A stretch of 64,000 nt of DNA from contig JAGRGB010000216.1 in assembly GCA_020445745.1 (NCBI GenBank), forward strand, positions 17,961 through 81,960. Direction: 5' to 3'. Source of the stretch: Rhodocyclaceae bacterium (lineage in GTDB: Bacteria; Pseudomonadota; Gammaproteobacteria; Burkholderiales; Rhodocyclaceae). Below are positions 26,298 to 35,039 of this stretch, in pieces; position 1 is the stretch's first letter, and every line of letters starts with the position of its first letter. The translations under genes and the position numbers were made by a program. The notes below the pieces were generated by a model. That model had not been told where the DNA came from. It did not search any database and worked only from the letters and a program-made list of their open reading frames with translations.

Positions 26298-27209
26298 ATG
26301 GGCCCGATTGCCGACGATGCCTTCTTCATACCTTCGAGCGTGCGCGCCGCGGTGTCGATCCGCAACGCGACCGAGGACCCGCGCATCGCCGAAACGGTCA
26401 TCGAACGCATGGTGTCGTCCGAGCCGATGGTGGCGGCGGCCCTGCTGAGGCTCGCCAACAGCGCCGCCTACCGGCGCGCGGAACCGGCAGAATCGGTGTC
26501 GACGGCGATCATGATGCTGGGCATGGCTGAGGTGCGTGCGGTCGCCAGCCAGGTGGCGATGCTGCAACTGGTGCGGGGCATCCGGGGGCGGGCGGCAAGG
26601 CTGGTCGCCGAGAGTCTGCTGCTGCATTCGATCTCGATTTCACTGTTCGCGGCGGAGTTGGCCCGCGCATCGCCGGAACTGGGTTGCGGCAGGGTCGGCA
26701 CCCTTGGCCTGTTCCACGAAATGCCGACCTTCCATATGCTGGCCGGTTCGAACCACGACCCGGAGCGTTTCGACAGCCTCGAAGCGATCGGCGAGATGGT
26801 CAAGACGGTTCGGCTGCGCAGTTTCGAACTGCTGATGCAGGATCTCGGCCTGCCCAGCCTGGCGGTGCCGAGAGTCGACGAATCGGAACTGATCGACCGG
26901 GCGCACGCCTACGTCACGCACCCGAACCCCCTGTCGATGCACCCGGACGAGGCCGGCGACCGTAGTGCGATCGCGCCCGAGCGGGCGGTGATGCTGCAGG
27001 CGGCTGCCGAGGCCGCCTACGTCACGCTGATGGAAGGGCCGATCCCGCAGTCGCTGCGCGAGATCGAGATCGACGTGGACCCGGCTTCGCCCGCGGCGCC
27101 GCCGACGACCGTCCCCGAGACCGATCAGGCGCTCCCAAGGCAGGTGTCCCGCCGGGGCCTGCTGTCCCGCCTGCAGAATCTGCTGGTGGGCATCTTCGGC
27201 GCGGACTGA
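26298..27209 (+). CDS. HDOD-domain signalling protein
   Basis: Protein of 303 aa with one HDOD domain over about residues 15-210 (VSSEPMVAAALLRLANSAAYRR, then VSTAIMMLGMAEVRAVASQVAM). HDOD domains resemble HD phosphohydrolases without full metal sites and act as scaffolds in signalling and motility control. The C-terminal 50 residues are Pro/Thr-rich with an arginine-rich helix (SRRGLLSRLQNLLVGIFG) that could touch the membrane. The hemerythrin gene starts 6 bases after its stop, so the pair is co-transcribed. Confidence 0.85.
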   Translation: MGPIADDAFFIPSSVRAAVSIRNATEDPRIAETVIERMVSSEPMVAAALLRLANSAAYRRAEPAESVSTAIMMLGMAEVRAVASQVAMLQLVRGIRGRAARLVAESLLLHSISISLFAAELARASPELGCGRVGTLGLFHEMPTFHMLAGSNHDPERFDSLEAIGEMVKTVRLRSFELLMQDLGLPSLAVPRVDESELIDRAHAYVTHPNPLSMHPDEAGDRSAIAPERAVMLQAAAEAAYVTLMEGPIPQSLREIEIDVDPASPAAPPTTVPETDQALPRQVSRRGLLSRLQNLLVGIFGAD

Positions 27210-27215
27210 GACCTC

Positions 27216-27696
27216 ATGTGCGCGACCAGAGGGCACGGCCCCGAGCATGACGTTCTACCGACCGACGATGCCTGCGAGAGCGATCGGCGTGGCCGCCGGG
27301 CCGCAGCGCGCGACGCCGTCACGGCAGTCCGGGGCGAGCACGAGATCCAGCAGCGTCTGTTACGTTCGCTGGCAGCAGTGCTGGCCGAAGGGAGCGACAC
27401 GGCGGAGATGCTGCGGGCGCTGGTGCGCTACTCCGGGCGGCATTTCGCCGGCGAGGAGGCCGCGATGCGCGATCATCGCTATCCGGAGGAGGCGGCCCAT
27501 CTGGCGGAACACCGTACCCTGCGCGCGCAACTCGAGAGCCTGCGGGTGATCGATCCGTCAACGGAGGCATTCGTGGCGGCCTTCGCGCGACTGGCCGCCA
27601 CCCTGCGCGCCCATGTCGCCGGCGCCGACGCGCGTCTGCTGACCTTCCTCGAGCGTGCCGGCGCCGCCCGATGCGGCGACCTTCCCTCGGGACCGC

Positions 27697-27707
<11 letters not shown>
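27216..27707 (+). CDS. Hemerythrin-like di-iron protein
   Basis: Protein of up to 163 aa with a four-helix hemerythrin domain over about residues 35-150. The seven expected di-iron ligands are present in order: H in GEHEI, H and E in RHFAGEE, two H in HLAEH, and H and D in AHVAGAD. Such proteins bind or sense oxygen or nitric oxide, or store iron. The true start could be one of several in-frame codons before residue 40, since the first 35 residues are not domain-like. It is co-transcribed with the HDOD gene and overlaps the convergent ettA by 11 bases. Confidence 0.82.
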
Positions 27708-29361
<1,654 letters not shown>

Positions 29362-29873
29362 GAACTCGCGATCTGCTTGATGAAGGGCAGGGCGCAAGCA
29401 TACCCGAGCGGATTGAGCGGCGCAGCAGGAGCGCCGGCGCATCGTCCCGATCGCCGATCCAACCCTCGGCTAGCCGGCCACCGCCGGCGGGCGCGGGCTG
29501 CACAGTCCGGCACGACGGGCATCCGATGCGATCGCCGGTGTGGCGCCCGGTGAACGCCCGCGCGCTCGGCGGGTGGTGCGCCGGTCCGGGATCATGTCCA
29601 TCGTCGCCGCTGCACCGGGCGCATCGATGGTCCGCCCGACGATTTCGGCGAGGCGCGCCGACCCGCCGCTGCCGATCGAACGTCGACGCGACCAGGGGCG
29701 TCAGCGCGCAGCCGGGCGGGCCGATCTCGGATCGGCCCGCAAGCGGGTAGCGAAGCTCACGCGACGACGCCGATGCCGGGAAGTCGCTGGCCGGTGCCTC
29801 CGACACCCCTGCAAGCGACCGGCGCGCTCGCCATCGTGCGTGCTGTCATCGGTGCCCCGCTTGCCCGGGTCGG
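29362..29873. other. Gene-poor interval between bactofilin and ettA
   Basis: About 510 bases with only chance frames. The one structure seen is a perfect 11-bp hairpin, GCGGGCCGATC / GATCGGCCCGC (29716-29740, 3-base loop). It lies about 130 bases beyond the bactofilin stop and has no T run on either strand. It may be a transcript end or processing site. No promoter for ettA was identified with confidence. Confidence 0.5.
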
Positions 29874-30482
29874 TCAGGCCTTGTTGGCGACGAAGGGCTG
29901 GATGCGGGCGGTCTTGGCCGCCTCCTCGGCATTCATCGACTGCACGTCGCCACTGACGATGCCACCTTCCTCGATCAGGATCTTGCCGTAGCGGATGACC
30001 CCACTGACCTTGCCGGTGGCGTGGATCACCAGTTGCTTGCGAGCGGTCAGCTCGCCGTCGAAGTTGCCGCGCACCTCGGCCACGTCGATGCAGACCTTGC
30101 CGGAAAACGAGCCCTTCTCGGCAATCTTGATGACACGGCTGTCCATCGTCGCTTCGACGCGCCCTTCGACCACCAGCGTGTCGCAATCGAGAATTTCGGC
30201 ACCCTTGAGCTTGACGTCCGGGCCGACGATCAGCTGGCTACCGCTCGACTCGGCGTCGGTTTCGGGCGTGCTGGCGGTGCTTTCGGTAGCGGTCATTTCC
30301 GGCTTCTCGCTTTCGTTGGTGGCGTCGTCGGCTTCACTGGAAGGGCTGCTGGTCGAATTGCCGGCGGAAACACCCGACAGCACCGAGCTGCCGCGGCTGC
30401 CCAGGTTGTTCGGGTAGGTAGGACGACGCTCGGGCGTGGTGGTGCCACCGGGCTTCGCGAAAAGATTCTGCTTGTTGAACAT
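29874..30482 (-). CDS. Bactofilin (polymer-forming cytoskeletal protein)
   Basis: Bacterial cytoskeletal protein of 202 aa that self-assembles into filaments, often at the inner membrane, and recruits cell-wall enzymes. A Ser/Thr/Glu-rich disordered N-terminus (about 1-82) precedes the right-handed beta-helix domain: LIVGPDVKLKGAEILDCDTLVVEGRVEATM, then FSGKVCIDVAEVRGNFDGELTARKQLVIHATGKVSGVIRYGKILIEEGGIVSG. A short tail follows. A sigma-54 type promoter lies 45 bases upstream, with two GlrR-type boxes beyond it. It is divergent from glrK-qseG-glrR. Confidence 0.93.
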   Translation of the reverse strand: MFNKQNLFAKPGGTTTPERRPTYPNNLGSRGSSVLSGVSAGNSTSSPSSEADDATNESEKPEMTATESTASTPETDAESSGSQLIVGPDVKLKGAEILDCDTLVVEGRVEATMDSRVIKIAEKGSFSGKVCIDVAEVRGNFDGELTARKQLVIHATGKVSGVIRYGKILIEEGGIVSGDVQSMNAEEAAKTARIQPFVANKA

Positions 30483-30537
30483 GAGCCTTCCTCGTGCTGT
30501 GAGATGTGTGCGGTCGCGGACGCCGCCGCCGACCAAT

Positions 30538-30554
30538 GGCAAGCGTCGTGCCAG
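30538..30554 (-). promoter_or_regulatory. Sigma-54 (-24/-12) promoter for the bactofilin gene
   Basis: The minus strand reads CTGGCACGACGCTTGCC, with GG-N10-GC spacing and a near-perfect match to the known sigma-54 consensus (YTGGCACGR-N3-TTGCW). The predicted transcript start is near 30527, which leaves a leader of about 45 bases before ATG 30482. Two GlrR-type boxes lie 110 and 179 bases upstream, at normal enhancer distance. Confidence 0.8.
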
Positions 30555-30628
30555 GGAGGGAATATTTCACAGAATCAGTCTCTTGTCGCGCCAATTCGAA
30601 TATTCGTGATGGACTTTAACAGGCCAAC

Positions 30629-30646
30629 TGTCGTCACCAGGCGACA
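30629..30646. promoter_or_regulatory. GlrR-type binding box 1 (left module)
   Basis: TGTCGTCACCAGGCGACA is a perfect TGTC-N10-GACA site, the pattern known for enterobacterial GlrR at the glmY and glmZ promoters. The symmetry extends to TGTCG-N8-CGACA. It is centred about 110 bases upstream of the predicted bactofilin transcript start. Confidence 0.75.
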
Positions 30647-30697
30647 CCCGGTGCGGAGATTTCGGCGCAATGCGTTGCACGATCTGGGTTTGCCGGG

Positions 30698-30715
30698 TGT
30701 CGCTGGAACCCGACA
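30698..30715. promoter_or_regulatory. GlrR-type binding box 2 (left module)
   Basis: TGTCGCTGGAACCCGACA is a second perfect TGTC-N10-GACA site. Its symmetry extends to 8-bp arms (GGGTGTCG / CGACACCC, 30695-30718). It lies 69 bases from box 1, centre to centre, between the bactofilin and glrK genes. Confidence 0.78.
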
Positions 30716-30749
30716 CCCGCAATATGCCATTTCGTTGCAATTCGTAACG

Positions 30750-30777
30750 TTGCCGCGCCCCGGCCTCTGCCTAAACT
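30750..30777 (+). promoter_or_regulatory. Weak sigma-70 type promoter candidate for glrK
   Basis: TTGCCG (30750-30755), a 16-base spacer, and TAAACT (30772-30777) match 4 of 6 bases in each hexamer and lie 35 bases before ATG 30813. No sigma-54 element was found facing glrK, so the kinase operon probably uses a promoter of this kind. Confidence 0.35.
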
Positions 30778-30812
30778 GCTGCGGTTTCACCCTCGGCCAT
30801 CACTTGGTTTCG

Positions 30813-32225
30813 ATGCCAAGTCCTTCCTTCCGTCAGTCCCTGCTCCTCGCCTTTCTCCTGATCGCCGCCGTGCTCACCGCCGCCGCGATGCAGGGGCTCG
30901 CGGTCCTCGAGGATTTCGCGAGCCGCAGTCGCGGGGCCGCGGGCGATGCCTTGCGCCTGTCGCGGGTGGTGCAACTGCTCGGTGAGCGCGCGGTGGACAT
31001 GAGCCGAAGCGCGCGCCAATACCGGCTGCTCGGGGAGCCCGCGCTCTACGAGCGGTTCGCGGCCAGCCGCGCCGAGGCCATCGGGGCGATCGACGGGCTG
31101 GGTTCGATGGTGGCGATCGATCTCGGCCCGATCCTTCCTTCCCTCGACGACTGGCGGGCCAGCGCCAGCCGGGTCGAGGCGCTGCTGACCAACGCCGGCG
31201 ACGAGGATGCCTTGTTCGCCGAGTTGAACGGCCTGGCAGCGACTGGTGGCGTAATTTCGGGTGCCGCGCGGGAGGCGATCGAGGCACACAATCGCGGCCT
31301 GTTCGATGCGCTCGACGCCAATCGCGCCCGCGTCGCGAGCCAGGTTTCCGCGGCGGTGCTGGTCAGCGTGGTGCTGGCCGTGGCCTTTGGCGCATGGCTG
31401 GTGCGTTCCCTGTCCCGTCTCGAGAAGGCGATCGTCGCGCTCGGAGACGGATATTCCGACCGGCCGGTGCACGTCGCTGGCCCGCGCGATCTGCGACAGG
31501 TCGGCGAGCGCGTGGAGTGGCTGCGCGAGCGCCTGAACGAACTCGAGTCCGATCGCGTGCGCGTGCTGCGCCATGTATCCCACGAACTCAAGACCCCGCT
31601 GGCGGCAATGCGCGAAGGCGTATCCCTGCTGGAAGATCGCGTGCTGGGGCCGCTGGTGGAACCGCAAAGGGAGGTCGTCGCGATCCTGAAGCACAATTGT
31701 GCGACGCTGCAGACCCGTATCGAGGCCCTGCTCGGGGTCAACGCGGCGGCCTTCGACGCCCGTCGGCTCAGCTACGGCCGGATCGAACCGGTGGCGCTCC
31801 TGCGATCGGTGGTCGAGGAGCAGGCGCTTCAGATTCAGCAGCGTCGCCTGGAGGTCTCGGTGGAGGGGCACGCCGACGTGATCGAGGCGGACAAACAGAA
31901 GGTGGCACTGATGCTGTCGAATCTGCTCGCCAACGCCATTGCGTTCAGTCCGGAGGGCTCGCTGATCAGGTTGATCGCGAATCGCAACGGCAAGCGCCTG
32001 CGGCTGGACTGCATCGACGAAGGTCCCGGTGTCGAGGCCGAGGACGCCCAACGCATCTTCGACCCGTTCTTCCGCGGCAGCCTGCAGCCCGAGGGGCGCG
32101 AGAACGGGACCGGGATCGGCCTGTCGATCGTTCGCGAATACGCCCACGCCCACGGTGGCAGCGTGGTGCTGGTGCCGGCCAGCCTGGGTTGCCACTTCAG
32201 AATCGAGTTGCCCTATGAGCGTTGA
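30813..32225 (+). CDS. glrK: Sensor histidine kinase GlrK (QseE)
   Basis: Membrane sensor kinase of 470 aa. Two membrane helices (about residues 8-28 and 178-200) enclose a helical periplasmic sensor. A HAMP-like linker leads to the dimerisation helix with the phospho-histidine (RHVSHELKTPLAAMREGVSLLED). The ATP domain is complete: NLLANAIAFSP, DEGPGV, FDPFFRG and GTGIGLSI. It is identified as GlrK by that histidine box and by its position as first gene before a QseG-type lipoprotein and a GlrR regulator. Its last bases overlap qseG. ATG 30813 gives the N-terminal membrane helix. Confidence 0.88.
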   Translation: MPSPSFRQSLLLAFLLIAAVLTAAAMQGLAVLEDFASRSRGAAGDALRLSRVVQLLGERAVDMSRSARQYRLLGEPALYERFAASRAEAIGAIDGLGSMVAIDLGPILPSLDDWRASASRVEALLTNAGDEDALFAELNGLAATGGVISGAAREAIEAHNRGLFDALDANRARVASQVSAAVLVSVVLAVAFGAWLVRSLSRLEKAIVALGDGYSDRPVHVAGPRDLRQVGERVEWLRERLNELESDRVRVLRHVSHELKTPLAAMREGVSLLEDRVLGPLVEPQREVVAILKHNCATLQTRIEALLGVNAAAFDARRLSYGRIEPVALLRSVVEEQALQIQQRRLEVSVEGHADVIEADKQKVALMLSNLLANAIAFSPEGSLIRLIANRNGKRLRLDCIDEGPGVEAEDAQRIFDPFFRGSLQPEGRENGTGIGLSIVREYAHAHGGSVVLVPASLGCHFRIELPYER

Positions 32226-32838
32226 TGGACGGCGTGCGGGAGGGATCCTCGCTTGCGCGCTGCTGCTGGGCGCGTGCTCGCTGCAACGGACCACGCCGCT
32301 GGGCGCCGACGGGCTGCCGGTCGCCGAGCCCGCGGTGATCGTCGAGCAGGCCTCGCCGCTCGCCGCGGGCGACGTCAATCTGCGCGCCATCCTGGCCTTC
32401 TATCGCAACTCGCGCAGCATGTCGTCGGCGCAGCTGCGTAGCGAGCGCGAGGCACTTCGGGGACGCGTGAACGATCCCCTCGACGCCCTGCGGCTGGCGA
32501 TCCTGCTCGGCCACCGGCGCAGCGATCTCGTCCGCGCCCTCGGCTTGCTCGACGGCATTGCCGATTCCGATGGTCCCCAGGCGGTTGCGCTGCAGCCCCT
32601 GGCGCGCCTGTTGTCGGATCAGTATGCGGAGCGCCTGAAGCTCGAGACGCTGGCCGAAAAGCTGGGAAGCACTGCACGCGACGCGGAACTTCGGGTCGGC
32701 ACTGCCGACGCCGAGATCGCCGCGCTGCGGGACAAGGCCGCGGCATTGCAGGAGAAGATCGACGCCCTCGCCGAGATCGAGCGGAGCCTGCCCGGGCGGC
32801 CCGCACCACCGGTGCCGATGGGAGGCACGAATCAATGA
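32215..32838 (+). CDS. qseG: QseG-like outer-membrane lipoprotein
   Basis: Predicted lipoprotein of 207 aa encoded between glrK and glrR. The leader ends LLGAC with the lipobox cysteine at residue 21. The body is helical: AGDVNLRAILAFYRNSRSMSSAQLRSEREALRG, then a C-terminal coiled coil (ELRVGTADAEIAALRDKAAALQEKIDALAEIERSLP). In enterobacteria QseG interacts with the GlrK (QseE) sensor and is needed for its full activity. Its start overlaps glrK by 11 bases and its stop overlaps glrR by ATGA, so all three are translationally coupled. Confidence 0.8.
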   Translation: MSVDGRRAGGILACALLLGACSLQRTTPLGADGLPVAEPAVIVEQASPLAAGDVNLRAILAFYRNSRSMSSAQLRSEREALRGRVNDPLDALRLAILLGHRRSDLVRALGLLDGIADSDGPQAVALQPLARLLSDQYAERLKLETLAEKLGSTARDAELRVGTADAEIAALRDKAAALQEKIDALAEIERSLPGRPAPPVPMGGTNQ

Positions 32839-34232
32839 ACACTGCAAACAGCATACACACCGGCGCACGCGTACTGGTGGTCGACGACGATCCGGATCTG
32901 TTGCGCCTGCTGACGATGCGACTCGCCGCCACCGGCTACCAGGTCAGCACGGCGGCCAGCGCCGCTGCGGCCGAGGCGCTGCTTGCCAGCCAGCGTGCCG
33001 ACGTGGTGGTCAGCGACGTGCGGCTCCCGGATCGCGACGGCCTGGGACTGTTCGCGGATATCCGCCGCCAGCATCCGTCCCTGCCGGTCATCCTGCTGAC
33101 CGCCCACGGCACCATCCCCGATGCGGTCGAGGCGATCGGCAAGGGCGTCTTCGCGTACCTGACCAAACCCTTCGACAGCCAGCTGCTGCGCGAGAAGATC
33201 GAGCATGCACTGTCTCTGTCGCCGCAGCTGCAGACCAGCGACAGCGGCGACGAGCGCTGGCGGGCGGAGATCGTCAGCCGCAGCAGCGCAATGCGGGAGC
33301 TTCTTGCCGAGGCCCACATGGTGGCCGCTTCCGACGCCAGCGTCCTTGTCCGCGGCGACAGCGGCACCGGCAAGGAGCTGCTGGCGCGGGCGATCCACCG
33401 CGCCAGCCCGCGAGCCGAGAATCCGTTCGTCGCGATCAACTGTGGCGCGATCCCCGAGCAACTGCTCGAATCGGAGCTGTTCGGTCACGTCAAGGGCGCC
33501 TTCACCGGAGCCGCCAGCAACCGCGACGGCCTGTTCCTGGCGGCCAATGGGGGCACCCTGTTTCTCGACGAAATCGGCGACATGCCGCTCGCGCTGCAGG
33601 TCAAGCTGCTGAGGGTCTTGCAGGAGCGGGCGGTCCGCCCGGTGGGTGCCACCCAGGCGCGCAAGATCGACGTACGCATCCTGTCGGCGACCCACCGCGA
33701 CCTCGACCTGGCGATGGGGGAGGGCCAGTTCCGCGAGGACCTCTATTACCGCTTGAACGTCGTCAGCCTCTACCTGCCGCCGCTGTCGGCGCGACGCGAG
33801 GACATTCCGCTGCTGGCCGGCCACTTTCTGGCACAGCTGGCGAAGAAGTACGGCAAGGACGTCAATGGGTTCGCGCCGGAGGCGCTCGACGCCCTGGTCG
33901 CCGCGCCATGGCCCGGCAACGTGCGGCAGTTGTTCAACGTGGTCGAGCAGGTCTGCGCACTCGCGACATCATCGCTGGTTCCGCGCACGCTCGTCGACAG
34001 GGCGCTGCGGGTGCGCCGCATGGACGAACTGTCGTACGCCGAGGCGAAGGCGCGATTCGAGCGCAACTATCTGATCCAGCTCCTGAAATTGACGGACGGC
34101 AACGTCTCCGACGCGGCTCGGCTGGCACAGCGCAACCGCACCGAGTTCTATCGCCTGCTGCAGCGCTACGACCTGGTGCCGGCGATGTTTCGCTCCACCG
34201 CAGACTCTGTCGGACCTGGGCGACAGCATTAA
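32835..34232 (+). CDS. glrR: Sigma-54-dependent response regulator GlrR (QseF)
   Basis: Activator of 465 aa in three parts. The receiver domain (about 10-125) has the acidic pocket VVDDDP, phospho-acceptor D61 (VVSDVRLPD) and LTKPFD. The AAA+ domain (about 145-375) has GDSGTGKE, the sigma-54 contact loop GAFTGA, and LFLDEIGD. The C-terminal Fis-type helix-turn-helix (DGNVSDAARLAQRNRTEFYRLLQRYDL) closely resembles GlrR. The intact GAFTGA loop means it should act at sigma-54 promoters. Such promoters with GlrR-type boxes lie on both sides of this operon. Its 3' end also contains one of the boxes (34208-34225). Confidence 0.9.
   Translation: MNTANSIHTGARVLVVDDDPDLLRLLTMRLAATGYQVSTAASAAAAEALLASQRADVVVSDVRLPDRDGLGLFADIRRQHPSLPVILLTAHGTIPDAVEAIGKGVFAYLTKPFDSQLLREKIEHALSLSPQLQTSDSGDERWRAEIVSRSSAMRELLAEAHMVAASDASVLVRGDSGTGKELLARAIHRASPRAENPFVAINCGAIPEQLLESELFGHVKGAFTGAASNRDGLFLAANGGTLFLDEIGDMPLALQVKLLRVLQERAVRPVGATQARKIDVRILSATHRDLDLAMGEGQFREDLYYRLNVVSLYLPPLSARREDIPLLAGHFLAQLAKKYGKDVNGFAPEALDALVAAPWPGNVRQLFNVVEQVCALATSSLVPRTLVDRALRVRRMDELSYAEAKARFERNYLIQLLKLTDGNVSDAARLAQRNRTEFYRLLQRYDLVPAMFRSTADSVGPGRQH
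34208..34225. promoter_or_regulatory. GlrR-type binding box 3 (right module)
   Basis: TGTCGGACCTGGGCGACA is a perfect TGTC-N10-GACA site. It lies inside the last codons of glrR, about 174 bases upstream of the predicted start for the BON-domain gene. The arms extend to CTGTCG / CGACAG. Confidence 0.72.
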
Positions 34233-34273
34233 GCGTTTCGAAATCAACGACTTGCAGACAGCCGCCGGGGCGC

Positions 34274-34291
34274 CGTCGGGGCAGCCCGACA
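34274..34291. promoter_or_regulatory. GlrR-type binding box 4 (right module), one mismatch
   Basis: CGTCGGGGCAGCCCGACA keeps the CGTCG-N8-CGACA layout with a single change in the first base. It contains a perfect GTCGGG-N4-CCCGAC repeat. It lies 66 bases from box 3 and about 108 bases upstream of the predicted transcript start. Confidence 0.65.
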
Positions 34292-34363
34292 TCTTCCCGC
34301 CACGCGCGCCGGCCGAAGCGCGACTCTGGCCCGTAAGCGATTGAATCAATTGGATTGTTCCGC

Positions 34364-34380
34364 CTGGCATGAAGCTGGCT
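34364..34380 (+). promoter_or_regulatory. Sigma-54 (-24/-12) promoter for the BON-domain gene
   Basis: CTGGCATGAAGCTGGCT has exact GG-N10-GC spacing, with TGGCAT at -24 and TGGCT at -12. The predicted transcript start is near 34391, leaving a leader of about 44 bases before GTG 34435, as at the bactofilin promoter. A near-match to an IHF site (AATCAA, 34344-34349) lies just upstream. Confidence 0.62.
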
Positions 34381-34434
34381 ATGGGTCCGTCAGGTCAAGC
34401 AAGCGGGGCGCCGCGCCCCGGGGAGAAACGAATC

Positions 34435-34767
34435 GTGACGAGACGCAGGGTGGTTGCGGACATCCTGGCGACCACCGCGCTTGCCTTCGCGATCGGCGTC
34501 GGCGCCCAGGCGGCCGAAGACGCCGGCCTGCGGCGGGTCGGCGACACGGCGATCGATGCGGCGATCAACGGCAAGGTGGCGGCGGCGCTGATGTCGGATC
34601 CGGGCCTGCTGGGCGCGCGGATCGACGTCGATACGCGCAACGGCATCGTCAGCCTCGCCGGAACGGTGATTGCCGATCGCGAGCTGCGACGGGCGCTGGA
34701 CATCGCGTCGGAGATCGAAGGCGTGCGCCGGGTCGACAACCTGCTGCGGGTCGAAAGCGTTCGCTGA
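34435..34767 (+). CDS. Exported BON-domain protein
   Basis: Predicted periplasmic protein of 110 aa. A basic start and hydrophobic core end at AQAAED (about residue 28). One BON domain follows (AAINGKVAAALMSDPGLLGARIDVDTRNGIVSLAGTV, then ELRRALDIASEIEGVRRVDNLLRV), the fold found in OsmY and DolP that associates with phospholipid membranes. GTG 34435 is chosen because a GGGAG site precedes it and it opens on the signal peptide; the longer frame from 34369 would begin upstream of the predicted transcript start. It has its own sigma-54 promoter and terminator. Confidence 0.82.
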   Translation: MTRRRVVADILATTALAFAIGVGAQAAEDAGLRRVGDTAIDAAINGKVAAALMSDPGLLGARIDVDTRNGIVSLAGTVIADRELRRALDIASEIEGVRRVDNLLRVESVR

Positions 34768-34841
34768 AGCCGCGCCAGCGGCTGGCATCGGGGCGGTGAC
34801 CGGCGCCAACGGTCGACACCGCATCGGGTGTACCTCTTGGC

Positions 34842-34875
34842 GCCGCACCGTCGGCAGCGGTGCGGCACCCTTTTT
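34842..34875 (+). terminator. Rho-independent terminator of the BON-domain gene
   Basis: GCCGCACCG / CGGTGCGGC (9-bp stem, 7-base loop), then ACCC and a run of five T. It ends the transcript 75-110 bases after the stop codon. Confidence 0.85.
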
Positions 34876-34920
34876 GACATGGATGTGAGGTGCCGGGTCC
34901 GTCGAGCATCGGATCCGTTG

Positions 34921-34960
34921 ACGGGAATGAACGGTGAATCCGCTCATTCCCGTTTTTTTT
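34921..34960 (+). terminator. Second rho-independent terminator
   Basis: ACGGGAATGA / TCATTCCCGT (10-bp perfect stem, 13-base loop) followed by eight T. It lies only 45 bases after the first terminator and before the PHA-depolymerase-like gene. It may be a back-up stop, an attenuator, or the end of a small separate RNA. Confidence 0.82.
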
Positions 34961-35039
34961 CGACCCTCTCCGTCGTTGCCGGAAGGCGGTCGGAGTCGGG
35001 CGATATACTGCGCCTTCCGTCTGCCAGGGAAGATCCACC

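Noticed and set aside
30021-30812. Upstream extension of the glrK frame through the bactofilin gene
   Set aside because: The extension is antisense to bactofilin; ATG 30813 gives a normal N-terminal membrane helix.
30720-30812. A sigma-54 promoter facing glrK
   Set aside because: No TGGCA plus GG-N10-GC match was found in this direction, so the boxes are assigned to the bactofilin side.
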